DNA of 64,000 nt, from positions 186,001 to 250,000 of the forward strand of contig NC_037316.1 in the NCBI RefSeq assembly GCF_000143535.2, given 5' to 3'. The notes beneath the pieces are model-generated. The model was not told where the DNA came from and did not search any database. It saw only the letters and a list, made by a program, of their open reading frames with translations. This DNA is from Botrytis cinerea B05.10. Its lineage: Eukaryota; Ascomycota; Leotiomycetes; Helotiales; Sclerotiniaceae. Of this stretch, positions 53,715 to 63,863 are shown piece by piece (the first letter of the stretch is position 1; the number at the start of each line of letters is the position of its first letter). Both the position numbers and the translations under genes were made by a program.

Positions 53715-55013
53715 ATGGCACCACTACTCGAAGATCCTCGTATCCGACAGACCTGGAATCAATTCTCACAGAATGCGGAACATGCAACAGAAAATGCTGC
53801 GGCAGGAATATGGACTTTTCAACATAATTATTTGAATCCTTGCTTTTCGACCATTGGGAACGGCTTCAATTCGTGTACCGCACAATGTTTCCCAGGACAA
53901 GAAGAAAGGGCGAGGAGATTAAGAGAACGAGGGCGGACGAGAGGACGCGCAGAGTTTAGTTTCGATTTTTATGACGATTGGGATGAAGATGAAGGCATTT
54001 TAGGAGGGTGGGGAAATGATGAGTTGGATAGATTATTGGCAGGAAGTGGATCGCATTCTGGAAATGTGAATGAAGCACCAAAGAGAAAGAGAGGGATGAG
54101 TTACGGAACAAGAGGAAGAAAGAAAGGATTAGAAGGCGACCCTACAATTATACCGAGTACAAGCGCTATAGGATTTCTAGGACGTTTACCTTGGAAGTTA
54201 GGGGGAACGCTAAGATACAAACCTAGCGCTGCAGATTTGCAAGAACATCCTGGGGCGCATCGATCGGATTTTAATGGAGTTGGAGAGGAAGCAGATGCAT
54301 TAATGGGAGACGATCTTGATGATGATGTGCGGGATTTCATGAGAGGACATACGAGAAATAGGAGTTCGACGCAGAGTTCAGGGGAAACTTCAGATTCATT
54401 TCGATCGAGAGGGGATTTATTCCCCAGTGATGAAGAAGATGCCGTGCCTTTGAGTGACGAGTTTGCAATGGTACTTGAAAGGCGAAACACAAATTCTGGT
54501 ACGGACGATAAGAGTAGTGGGAAAACGCGAAGTAGTAAAGGCAAAAGACCTGCGCAGTCAAGGGATGTTTCACGAACCACACAATCATCACAAACCCTAC
54601 GACCAAAAGGAGTCCGTTCGGGCTCAGGGACGTCATTACAGAGTAACCCAGATCTTTCAGAACATGACTTGATCAATACCTTGTCAATTGAGGATTTGCA
54701 ATTGGAGGAGGAAAGGATACGTTTAGAAGAGGATGAAGAAGTGGAAAGAAAACGACAAGCTGCGTTACGACTGGCGCAGGAACGAGGGCTTCATGCAGAG
54801 GGTAACTCTGAACCTATTTTGTCAGAGCCAAAACAAGATATAGAGGAAGTAGACGAGCCAAGCCCACCTGAAGTAGTCGACGTAGTACAAGCCACCGAAC
54901 TACCTCCAGCACAAGCAAAAGCACAAGATAATAAAAATACAACGGAGATCAAGGATATTGACAACGACAAAGGAAATAATTTTGTACCTGCGAGACTACC
55001 AAATTTTGGTTGA
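53715..55013 (+). CDS. Uncharacterised acidic protein with C-terminal coiled coil, 432 aa
   Basis: A single-exon frame. I start it at the ATG in ACAATGGC (53715), since upstream codons in frame have no ATG. It begins MAPLLEDPRIRQTWNQFSQN followed by AEHATENAAAGIWTFQHNYL, a helical and aromatic segment that looks globular or membrane-associated, then GFNSCTAQCFPGQEERARR. The middle is charged and disordered (DFYDDWDEDEGILGGWGNDE, then basic GTRGRKKGLEGD). A short ordered element follows (STSAIGFLGRLPWKLGGTLR), then a Ser-rich acidic region and an amphipathic helix (EDLQLEEERIRLEEDEEVER). I know no named family. Conserved-looking N terminus, no obvious targeting signal. Function not assignable. 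Confidence 0.8.
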   Translation: MAPLLEDPRIRQTWNQFSQNAEHATENAAAGIWTFQHNYLNPCFSTIGNGFNSCTAQCFPGQEERARRLRERGRTRGRAEFSFDFYDDWDEDEGILGGWGNDELDRLLAGSGSHSGNVNEAPKRKRGMSYGTRGRKKGLEGDPTIIPSTSAIGFLGRLPWKLGGTLRYKPSAADLQEHPGAHRSDFNGVGEEADALMGDDLDDDVRDFMRGHTRNRSSTQSSGETSDSFRSRGDLFPSDEEDAVPLSDEFAMVLERRNTNSGTDDKSSGKTRSSKGKRPAQSRDVSRTTQSSQTLRPKGVRSGSGTSLQSNPDLSEHDLINTLSIEDLQLEEERIRLEEDEEVERKRQAALRLAQERGLHAEGNSEPILSEPKQDIEEVDEPSPPEVVDVVQATELPPAQAKAQDNKNTTEIKDIDNDKGNNFVPARLPNFG

Positions 55014-56261
55014 TTGCATTCGAAGGAGTATTCAAGACAACAATGACGAAAAGTTCAAATTCTACAGATCTACCATTACCAAACCTGGCTTATTCGCAAC
55101 TCAGGGATTGGATTGGAATATCGCGCCCACTTTTCGTCTTTCCAAATATAGAGACTTTTTAAACAAAGAAGAATTTCTCGTACGTACTGCGCGCGGAAGG
55201 ATATAATTGTGCCGTCAACATCAAATTAAGAAGACGCGAAAGGTTTAGACTTCAAGCTACAGCTTCCGGAAGATATTGCGGTATATTGTTGCGTCGCGTT
55301 GCGCTGAACGGATTGGTAAACTACAATAGTGCCCCCCGAAAGTTAAATCTCACGCAAAAGGTTCTACCTCCCTAATAGGATTTGTCTGCACGACTCAGCA
55401 GCGTGCAGAAACGTCAAAGATGATGGATCGTGAGCCAAATGAGCCGGAACAGAATACGAGGACGAGGACCAGAGGATCGTTAATCATCCTACTACGCTAC
55501 AGGTGACGGACGAGCGACAGGCAGAAATCAATCGTTGGTAAACCATCAGAACAGACTGGCGTTCCCGGAGACGGAAGAAAGAATGTGCGAAGTGCTCGCT
55601 ATTCTGGAATGGATGATCGATAACCCTGGCTGGGTGGGTATTCGATCATATAATCATCACAGGAGTTTGGGCTGGGTTGTGAAGTATGTTTTGCGTGTTG
55701 TAATTTAATGCGCGTAATAGATATGGAGTATGAGATGGGATGGGATGGGATAGGATATCTATAGATACAGTGGTTAGTTCAATTGAGCGATTATCGATAC
55801 ACGCTTTCTGAGGATATGTCGTTACTATATGACATTACTATATGGTGTGGTGTTGTGAGTGTGAGCTTATCAGTAGGTAGTGTACTAAATGCCCTAGGTA
55901 GGTAGGTATCGCATGTGAATCTCACCTCACATCATCCGAATACCATTATTCTTTCTCTATTCTCTATTCTTTAATCTATCGATCAAGATATATAAAGTAA
56001 GTCATGATATCATGTCAACCACCAATTCGGCGAAACAGCCTACCTATGGACCTACTACATAGTACCTAGTACGTAGTACATAGTATCCAGTAACTTCTCA
56101 AGCTCTCAATACCTAGACCAGCATACTTTTTTCCCCCCCTATTCCAAGATCGCATTAACCACCCAAGATCATACAATCCTCAATCCTCAATCCTCAATCC
56201 TCAATCCTCACATCTCATCTCACCTCCCAACATCCCCATCCCCCACACCCCACGCACCCCC
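55014..56261. other. Intergenic region, 1.25 kb, with short repeats
   Basis: No gene recognised. It includes TAGGTAGGTAGG at about 55896-55908, a TAGTACxTAGTAC patch at about 56065-56090 and the heptamer array at 56175-56209. These simple repeats are near the 3' end of the nitronate monooxygenase gene. Confidence 0.5.
56175..56209 (+). repeat. Five tandem copies of AATCCTC
   Basis: Five exact heptamers lie in a row in the 3' flank of the minus-strand nitronate monooxygenase gene. This is a simple minisatellite. Confidence 0.9.
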
Positions 56262-57508
56262 TCACAATTTACTCCACCCCGCCTTCCCCGCCCGCGCACT
56301 CAAAAACCCATCCGCCTTCCCCAACATATCCACCGCCTCCGCAACCATCTCATCCACAATCACCCGCGCAGGTTTAATATCTTCAATCACGCCCGCCACC
56401 ACGCCCATCAAATGCGGAATATCGACATCTTTCCCCTGCTCCATATCGTATTCGAGGGGCGTGATGCCTTTGCGAGTTAACTCTTGGATTTTGGCTGGTT
56501 GCGATTCCCAAGATTGTATGTACTAGAAGAGAGGGCGACGCGTTAGTGTGATGTGATGGCTAACTTGATGGAGGATTGTGAAGAAGGGAGGAGGGAAAGT
56601 AAGAAAGAAAAGAAAAAAAAAGAAAAGAAAAAAAAAAGGGAATCTCACATCATTCATCTTCACTCTCAGTGGTCTCCCCGACACAACCAACGTCCTCAAT
56701 GTATCCTCGAATCTCGCACTGACAACCTCTTCCTTATGAATCCTACTACACCCCGCCTCATCACTCGCCACGAATCTCGTTCCCACCCACACCCCACACG
56801 CGCCCTGCATCAAACTACTCGCCAATCCCCTCCCATTATAAATCCCTCCCGCCGCTACCACCAACGCCGTCTCTCCCTTCAACATCGCAGGTTTGTATTT
56901 CCTCGCCACATCCACCACCGCCGGTATCAAAATAGAATTCGGTATATCCCCCGTGTGTCCTCCGCCCTCTCCTCCTTGCGCACACACAATATCGACCCCC
57001 GCATCCAATGCTTTAACCGTATGTTTAGGAGCCCCAACCATATTCATCACTAGAATCCCCGCATCGTGCAATCGTTTAATGACGTGTGGAGGCGGAATTC
57101 CCACAGCGGATATGAAAAGTCGTGCACCTTCTTCGATTGTCACATCGATAAGCGCATCGAGTTGGCCATGCGTATAATCGTGGTTTGTAGCGCGAGCGCC
57201 TTCGCCGACTTTAGGGAGAGCGAGATCAACGCCAAAGGGGAGAGAGGGGTCTGACAGATTGGATTTGAGGGAGTGGATGATTTCGCGGAGTCTGAGGTGT
57301 GTTAGTGAGGTTTATGAAAGAAAGAAGCATGGAGGATGTACTGTTGAGGTGTGTATCCTAATCCTCCTATACAGCCCAGTCCACCTGCATTACTGACTGC
57401 AGCTGCCAGTGGACCACCGGATGTACGAGCCATACCGGCGAGAATTATAGGATGTTTGATACCAAGTAGGGTGGTCAGGGGAGTGGTTATTGGACCTTGA
57501 GTCGCCAT
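56262..57508 (-). CDS. Nitronate monooxygenase (2-nitropropane dioxygenase family), 356 aa
   Basis: Three exons, 57342-57508, 56649-57291 and 56262-56522, with GT-AG introns of 50 and 126 bp; 357 codons. An FMN-dependent TIM-barrel enzyme that oxidises alkyl nitronates such as propionate-3-nitronate to carbonyl plus nitrite. The first exon has TTLLGIKHPIILAGMARTSG and AVSNAGGLGCIGGLGYTPQQ, the usual N-terminal strand and flavin loop. The second exon has PFGVDLALPKVGEGARA, HDAGILVMNMVGAPKHTVKA, the diagnostic AQGGEGGGHTGDIPN, then VVAAGGIYNGRGLASSLMQG and GVWVGTRFVASDEAG (phosphate site). The third exon adds the C-terminal helices (PHLMGVVAGVIEDIKPARVI). The T-rich 126-bp intron 2 contains a long pyrimidine tract on the coding strand. 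Length and motifs are complete. In fungi it often protects against nitro-toxins; the local neighbours do not say more. Confidence 0.93.
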
Positions 57509-58097
57509 TGTGTATTGATTTTTGTATTTTCGTGATATCTGTTGTGTGACTTGTTATATTGAGTCGGATTTGATGAGATTCAAGGAGGGTACAAAGATAT
57601 AGACGACCTTAGCAATTGATATAGGGAAACAGATGTGCGGAGAAGATGGATACCATTGAAGTGAAACATGTCAGAAAAATAATAGAAATAGATAATATGG
57701 GGTAACGCGCGGATAAGGTCGTTGTGGAGTAAACAAAATCAGGGGTTCTGTGGGGAAATACCGAGGTTATCGGATCGCAAGATCTGCGATTCGTTAATAT
57801 GAGGTTGTGGGGGTTGAAGGGAAGATCACATGAAAGAGAATGACGTTACGTATGAGGATCGAAACGCGAAGAGGTAGTATTGATCAAAATGTCTGCACAT
57901 CTTGATGCTGGGTATATCTAGGTTATTAGAAAGTGCTCGCCAGGTATAGCATAAAATCAATGTGACATCCGAACTCCTCATTCATTCCCTTCCGTTTGCG
58001 TTGCTCGATCTGTTGATCCTCCCACACGTTCTCCGCTACACACGTTGATCCCCCTACACATTCTCCTCCTTGCACCCGAATGTCCTCTTCTCCCCTC
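57509..58097. other. Intergenic region, 590 bp
   Basis: It holds the promoter of the nitronate monooxygenase and the 3' flank of the next minus-strand gene. No gene or repeat of note. Confidence 0.5.
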
Positions 58098-58523
58098 TCA
58101 ACATGAATGTGAAATCTCAAACGCCGGCGGTACCGCACCCTTTTCATTCCTCAACGCAAGCAAATGATAGTAAATCGTCATACTATCCTCCGGACTTTCA
58201 TGAAGCAAGCTACGCCACTCGCTCTTGAACATGATGTACAACGCCGGGCCAAATCCGTTGAACCTGCATGCCGTTTCGTAGGCGATGATGGCACCACGTT
58301 CGCATTTCTCCAGAACCATGAGATAAATCCAAAGACGACATGCCGATCGAGGCCAAGCCCATTGAGGGACGCTTGCGGTGGTGATTTCGTCTCCGCCAGG
58401 AAAAGAGCGAAGTTCAGCTTCGAGGTAGCCTGCGAGTCGAGATCTCACGTATGGAGGTGGCAAGGCAGAGTCCGAATGTTCTCCGGGTACCTCTGATTCG
58501 GAGGATGATCTGGATGCCATTTC
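58098..58523 (-). CDS. Small uncharacterised protein, 141 aa
   Basis: I take the ATG at 58523, giving MASRSSSESEVPGEHSDSAL then PPPYVRSRLAGYLEAELRSF. The open frame extends to about 58775 but its farthest start is TTG, and the extension contains a splice-like GTATGT near 58650 and TTCAG near 58580, so an upstream exon is possible. The body has a compact, aromatic-rich composition (QWAWPRSACRLWIYLMVLEK, then FNGFGPALYIMFKSEWRSLL), consistent with a real small globular protein. No family recognised. Confidence is moderate on the gene, low on its 5' end. Confidence 0.55.
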   Translation of the reverse strand, partial: EMASRSSSESEVPGEHSDSALPPPYVRSRLAGYLEAELRSFPGGDEITTASVPQWAWPRSACRLWIYLMVLEKCERGAIIAYETACRFNGFGPALYIMFKSEWRSLLHESPEDSMTIYYHLLALRNEKGAVPPAFEISHSC

Positions 58524-59451
58524 AAACCGATCGTGAGATTGTCTTCCTATGATTAAACACCTTGATATCAGTAATCTGAAGGATAAAAGAAGTAAACAAG
58601 AAGTTATTTGTTGAGCCATCATCACGATCCCAAGCGTTGATGAGTATACATACTTTCTAATCTTTCTTCTCCAGATCTCAAATTCTCCTCTTTCGTCTCC
58701 TCTCTTGTCCCACTCTGTATCCCCTCGTAGATCGTTGGGAAAGTGGACATTTAGAGAATTTCGAGTTCGAAACAATAGAATGGCAGAATTGAATAGAAGT
58801 TGAGATGAGGTTGAGAAGCCTTAAACACCTATTAACACAGACCTCGGAAAAACAGGGGGAATATGCAAAAGTGAATTACAATGAAAGTATCGGCAGGCAC
58901 TGAATGATAGTTCACGTACTGGGAAAGTACGCACCTAGATAATCAGGGTCTTTCCCATGCGGACGTCATTGAGAGCTTTGAGAGTAGTAGTTTGGAAGGA
59001 GTCTCAATTCTCCGCACACGCTACAAGGTATACCCCGCCCTCTAGCCTTTCTACCACATCCTTAGTTTCGCCCTAACTACCTGCGATCTCCAATATTCAA
59101 GACATTATGATATACAGTCACCCATTCCCAACCTCATTCATTGCTACTGAACTCCAGAATTGAATGTGAGTTGTTGTTGTGTTAGTTTATAAGCTATTTC
59201 CATGATAACATTGCATCTAACTATAACCACATTGTGAGAATCTCAAATCATCAAGCTAGGAATCGAGATTGCAAGTTATCATGTCCTATTACTGACATGC
59301 TTTACTTGTGTTAATTCATCCAATTTCGACCTACAACCGTTAATGAACCACCATCTCACTACTCAGCCTCCATAGAATCCCAAGTTCAGGTCACCAAAAC
59401 TCCTCGCTCTCCCATCCTCAAATCTCCTTGGCTCATATTCGAGACTACCGC
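58524..59451. other. Intergenic region upstream of the 141-aa gene
   Basis: No supported gene. A possible 5' exon of the 141-aa gene may lie at about 58650-58770 on the minus strand. A plus-strand open frame at about 59313-59600 (Ser/Pro/Thr-rich, no ATG) overlaps the decayed gene on the other strand and is ambiguous. Confidence 0.45.
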
Positions 59452-60298
59452 TCAATATTCACATGCCCCATCCACAAATTCAACCCCATCTGCACCCTCT
59501 AATAAAAATCGCTCATCCAAATACCCCTCCTTCGCCAACCTCAAACCATTCTCAAAAGCGTTCCAAGTTCTATCATTAGAAAGTGCAGAAACCTCCTCGT
59601 GACCATCCAAGCAACTTGAGTAATACGAATCATCTCAACCAGTCGTGTAAATAACCAGATCAACGATGTACTTCTTTGGGCGATGAGTAGTAATTGCGTC
59701 GTACACGGTAGTGTCATCATCATCTCCAAGTTGACCATTCTGCTTTTTTTTTCGAGGAGGTCGCTGAATAATGCTGAGATGGACTCGAGTTTGTACTTGG
59801 AGATGCGGATGGAAGGAGGCTGGGAGGGATGGCTCAGAGGAAGGTTCGGATTTCCAGGGTGCGGAAGAAATAGAACATAGGTAGTGATATTATCGACGGG
59901 GGTTTTCTGCTTGCGGGCCTTCTTCTTTCTGTGCTTGTGTTTGGGGCGGCGGGGAGTCGTCGATCCTTCAAGCTCGGATTTCGAAAGGTGTTTCGATGAG
60001 TTTGAGAAAAGATGATCGACTTTGATGATTTAGTAATCTGAAAAAGATACTGATTGATGATACAGGTCTGAAGTGCATGCGAATCGTATCCAGTGGCTCA
60101 TCAAGTTCTAACTCTGCTCTCACAATTTGCCCAATTTCGATATCATACTGAGCCAAGCTCTATTCACATACAAATTCTCTTACCGACTCTTAAACTTGAC
60201 ATCCAACTCTTGTGCTCCAAAAAGTGTCAAATCGGCCTGTATTTGATATACCCCTTTACTGCGCCATTGAGATCTTTTAACACGGTTTCAGAGTCCAT
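59452..60298 (-). pseudogene. Decayed minus-strand gene of unknown family
   Basis: Protein-like pieces follow each other on the minus strand in changing frames. They start with MDSETVLKDLNGAVKGYIKY (ATG at 60298), then ADLTLFGAQELDVKFKS, a stop, ENLYVNRAWLS, and after a frame change YDIEIGQIVRAELELDEPLD then TIRMHFR. Next come a basic linker (RRPKHKHRKKKARKQKTP), SEPSLPASFHPHLQVQTR and TTVYDAITTHRPKKYIVDLV, then IYTTG followed by TGA where TGG is likely. The last piece is DDSYYSSCLDGHEEVSALSN, reading to TGA at 59452. At least two stops and two frame changes are needed; one or two could be small introns. I cannot name the family. It may instead be a multi-exon live gene that I mis-spliced. 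Confidence 0.4.
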
Positions 60299-61070
60299 GA
60301 TTTGTGATTGATACACCGAGATAGATAGATGCAACAATGATATTCCATAGATATGAATGAAGAAGCTCAGAAGTCAAACGGAGAATCAAATCATAAATTG
60401 TATATTGCCTAGAAAATGAGAAGTGGAAAATGGTGAAAGCTCAAAGAGGGCATTGGTTTCACATAGCAAGACCAGGCAGAAAAAATGGGTATCTTTTATC
60501 GCTTCTAATAAGGGGAGTGAATTGTAACATGAATATCCAATGAAAAAAGTGGTTTTTATTTCTTGCGCTACCATTTATATCCGGCGTGACTCTGAATGCG
60601 TAAAAAAGAAGAAAAAGAGTATCTAGAATATTTGCCATTTTGTGAGACAGAGTATATCAGAATAGGAAAATGAAAGAGCGAAAAAAAAAAAAGACAATCA
60701 TATCTCAACCTGAGCTCGGGACCGTGATGGCTGCTAGACCAGAATCGAATCCCAAAACTCTTAGAAAAGAGATATGACATTCACAAATTAATCAACAAAT
60801 GAAATATGAATGTTTCAAAGCGAGGCATTGGAAGCAAGAGCTGTCAAGTTTGGAATTACGTGCACTTGCAGAACCAAGTATTTGATAGTTCGGCATCCAG
60901 ATCAGCTGCGCACTCATTTTATCAATCCTTCTCGCTTTTCTCTATCCATAACTATATATAAAAGCAGGTTATCTCTTTCTTTAACAGCATCATGGTATCT
61001 ATGTATCATGCATCCCAGTTCTCACACGCCGTCTATGCCTTTTACAGATCCTTATTCAATCTTTCAATCA
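60299..61070. other. Intergenic region, 770 bp
   Basis: No gene seen. A-rich patches (60680-60692) and a TATATATAAAAG element at about 60952-60963 facing plus. A plus-strand frame at 60810-61334 is Ser/His/Pro low complexity and mostly antisense to the GTPase gene. Confidence 0.5.
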
Positions 61071-62294
61071 TCACAAAATTCTCACCACCTTCAATTCTCC
61101 CTCTCCCCCATCAATCTCCACCCAACCACCTCCTTCAATCCTCTTTTTCCACTTATTACTCTCATCTCTCGCCGTCACAATCGTCATTCTCAATACTACG
61201 CCTTCTCCTTGGCTACTCTCGTGTTCCTTTTCCAATTGCTGTACTTCCATTTTTGTGCTTGTCCAACGACCAAACGCCCAGTTGAGAATATACTTTGCAG
61301 GTGTTGGTGTGAGATCAGAAGTAGAGTTCGATGAGGATGAGGATGCAGAGATGTCAGATTCGGGCGGCGAGAGTGAAGAATCAGAAGGTGGAATGGGAGA
61401 GCTTGAGGATAAAACTGCCTTGATGCGGTATACTTCATCTTTGGGTGCTTTGGTGAGGAGTTTGTTGAGGGGATCGAGAGATATTGTTGAGGATGGAGAA
61501 GATGATGTGAGGGTTATGGATAGGACTTCGACTTCGGATTGATGGTCGTGGGAATGTTCGTGTTTATGATCGCCATTTGTATGGTCATGGCTATGACCAT
61601 TCTCCTTTCCATCAACATCATCGACCAATCCTCTAGCCAGTCCTCCGTCAACTCCACATACAACATCTACCCCCACTGACCCCTTATCACTCTTGACCCA
61701 AGCGACCTGAACTTCCAAATCCCCTAATCTATCCAAGCATTCATCGAACCTTCTCTCACTGACCCCCTCCCACTTATTGAAAACCACCAAATCCGTATAT
61801 TTGGCCTGTAATCTCGCCGTATAACTCGTATCTTCATATCCCTTCCAATTCTCGACATCAATCACCGAAATCACACCATCCAATACATAAGCCCCCTTTG
61901 TTTCCCTCGCAATCCTATTGACCTCCATAGCCAACGTAGCAGGGAATGCCGAGCCAGATGTTTCAATTATAATTCTATCCAAACTTCCCTTCTCTTCCTC
62001 CCCGGTTGATCCGTTGACTTTGACTGGTAAACTCTCCTGCAATTCTTGAAGCGCCGAAGATAGAGAACCGACGAGATTACAACATATACACCCGTTGAGC
62101 ATTTCCCGCACGGAAGTTATGGAGGATGAAGAAGCAAGCTGGGAATCGACAGCGAGATCTCCGAACTCATTTTTGAGAAGAGCGAGACGGTAGGAGGGGT
62201 TGAGGGCGTGCAGTTGTGGGAGAAGGTTGAGGATTAGAGTTGTTTTCCCTGAGCCGAGGAAGCCGGTAAGAATCGTTATGGGGATTGGCGACAT
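61071..62294 (-). CDS. ZNG1: CobW/COG0523 GTPase (ZNG1-type zinc metallochaperone), 407 aa
   Basis: A single exon. I place the start at 62294 (MSPIPITILTGFLGSGKTT) because the family begins directly with the first P-loop strand. An in-frame ATG at 62468 would add 58 Ser/His/Pro residues. G-loop GFLGSGKTT is at 11-19, switch region KNEFGDLAVDSQL, and the metal-site CxCC motif GCICCN at C69, C71, C72. The Walker B-like IIETSGSAFP and base-recognition NKWE (in VVFNKWE, for the usual NKxD) complete the GTPase domain. A linker at about 235-260 is very His-rich (GHSHDHTNGDHKHEHSHDHQ), a probable zinc-binding loop. The C-terminal CobW domain follows (VYRIKAVL, KYILNWAFGRW), with a Ser-rich insertion between them (SSSSPIPPSDSSLSPPESD). 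The family uses GTP hydrolysis to hand zinc to clients such as methionine aminopeptidase. The TSGSA in place of the more usual TTGLA is a mild variation. Confidence 0.9.
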   Translation of the reverse strand: MSPIPITILTGFLGSGKTTLILNLLPQLHALNPSYRLALLKNEFGDLAVDSQLASSSSITSVREMLNGCICCNLVGSLSSALQELQESLPVKVNGSTGEEEKGSLDRIIIETSGSAFPATLAMEVNRIARETKGAYVLDGVISVIDVENWKGYEDTSYTARLQAKYTDLVVFNKWEGVSERRFDECLDRLGDLEVQVAWVKSDKGSVGVDVVCGVDGGLARGLVDDVDGKENGHSHDHTNGDHKHEHSHDHQSEVEVLSITLTSSSPSSTISLDPLNKLLTKAPKDEVYRIKAVLSSSSPIPPSDSSLSPPESDISASSSSSNSTSDLTPTPAKYILNWAFGRWTSTKMEVQQLEKEHESSQGEGVVLRMTIVTARDESNKWKKRIEGGGWVEIDGGEGELKVVRIL

Positions 62295-63863
62295 GGTGGG
62301 AGGACTTGAAGATCGAATTGAAGAGGGGTGGTGAGATTCGTGGTAATTTAGAGTTGCGGTGGTGCTGTGCTGGTGATAATTGGGATGTGGATGGAGGGGT
62401 AGTGATGGGTGGAGGGGCACTTGGGGAAAAGAAATTCTCTTATCGCTTATCGCTTCAGTGATTGTCATTTATTAACCTTTCATCTTCATATTGGTGTATC
62501 CATACTAATAATCCACCAGACCAGACCAGCCATTTGTTGAAGGACAAGCTCCGACTTTGAAGCCGCCCTTCATTTTCGTGAAATACATATCCTTCGTCAT
62601 CGCCGCTGGTTTAGAACACTATCGCCAACATTGCTATGCTTCATCAATTGGAGAGAACAGCTGAAAGTCCAGTTGACCCTCCACTTAATCACAATCCTCC
62701 ATCCATTGCCGCCCCTCTTTCTCCCGCAGCCAATGCTTCACGAGGTGCGAGCGGATCGCCCTGAATTCCAGTGACTTGGTACAAAATACATACTCAAGTG
62801 CCGTCACATCTACTCTATCTGGGCGTCTGACACGATTTACGATCATTGGACCTAAAAGTCTCCGAGAATGTTTCGAATAGAGCGCGGGCACGGGAGTCTT
62901 ACGGCTTCTTACCACGAAACCACGACGGCGGAGATGAGCTCCAGCTGCTGGCACTCACCACGAATTCATGTTACTACCCGTGCAAAACTCGACTGGGGAA
63001 CACAGCATTGATCGATTGCGTGTTTTCTTATTTTATTTTATTTTTGGCTTGGCAGTTTGTTGAGACTCTTGCCTCCAAGGGTGTCAGGCGAGAATCATGA
63101 CATGATGCGAGATCCTGACGGCGTAGGTAGTTAGCTGCATGAGAAGTTTTGCGAGCAGCGAGCTTATGGAGTAAGCCTTACAAGTAGAGAAAGGTCTGAG
63201 CCATTTATTCGTCGATCTCCCCATGAAGTAATTTCCACATGTCCACTTAGGTACAGATCATAGCATCAAAACTTGTTTAGTATCTTATCTTTTTCTCCGA
63301 CGTAGGATTGGACGTGCAACCATCTTTGCGTGGATGTCTATTTCCTCAACTCACCGCAGACATGTGTGCGTGAGGGTGTAACACTGCACGACTGCACGAT
63401 ACCGCGTCATGCAGGAGAACGATTCAGGTACAAGTCAAGGGCATGGCTCGAAAACCAATGGAGAAAACATACTGGCACCCCATTGAGAATTGAATCCTTG
63501 TATGTGCCGCGGAGTTGTTGACGCTGATGTTATCCCCAAGCTCTTCCTGAGTCCGTAGGAATATGAATCAATTGAATCGTTGAGAGTAAGCGGCTGACAG
63601 AAAGAGCTATTGCCGCCCCTTTTACATCATGATCACCGGTTTATGTGTTGGAGTGAGGGGCTCATGATATCGGATGGTGTCCTTGCCGCCGGTTGTTGCA
63701 ACGCTTCACGGACATTTGCTTGGAGCAGTTTTTGGCCATGTCGAAGCTCAACAATGCTGCACTGCACGTATTAACGAATGATGTCCACATACCCCTCGAT
63801 AAGATATTGGGAAAGCCTATCGTTGATTGAAGGTTGTCCTATGTGAGATGCTGTGTTCTTGAA
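62295..63863. other. Gene-poor region upstream of the GTPase
   Basis: It includes the promoter and possible N-terminal extension (62295-62468) of the GTPase gene. A minus-strand frame at 62685-62954 has an acceptable ending (HLVKHWLREKEGRQWMEDCD) but its first codon is GTG and it overlaps splice-like signals, so it is unproven. About 63100-63860 shows nothing. Confidence 0.45.

Noticed and set aside
54958..55206. Plus-strand 82-codon frame overlapping the end of the acidic protein gene
   Set aside because: Overlaps the coding end in another frame, and its composition is not convincing; likely 3' UTR.
56553..57177. Plus-strand frames opposite the nitronate monooxygenase
   Set aside because: Antisense shadows of a gene with clear family motifs on the minus strand.
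60810..61334. Plus-strand 174-codon frame
   Set aside because: Ser/His/Pro/Phe low complexity overlapping the antisense of the CobW gene; no domain.
62685..62954. Minus-strand 89-codon frame ending HLVKHWLREKEGRQW
   Set aside because: Starts with GTG; attempts to join it to an upstream ATG exon gave an early stop; kept only as a note in the gap entry.
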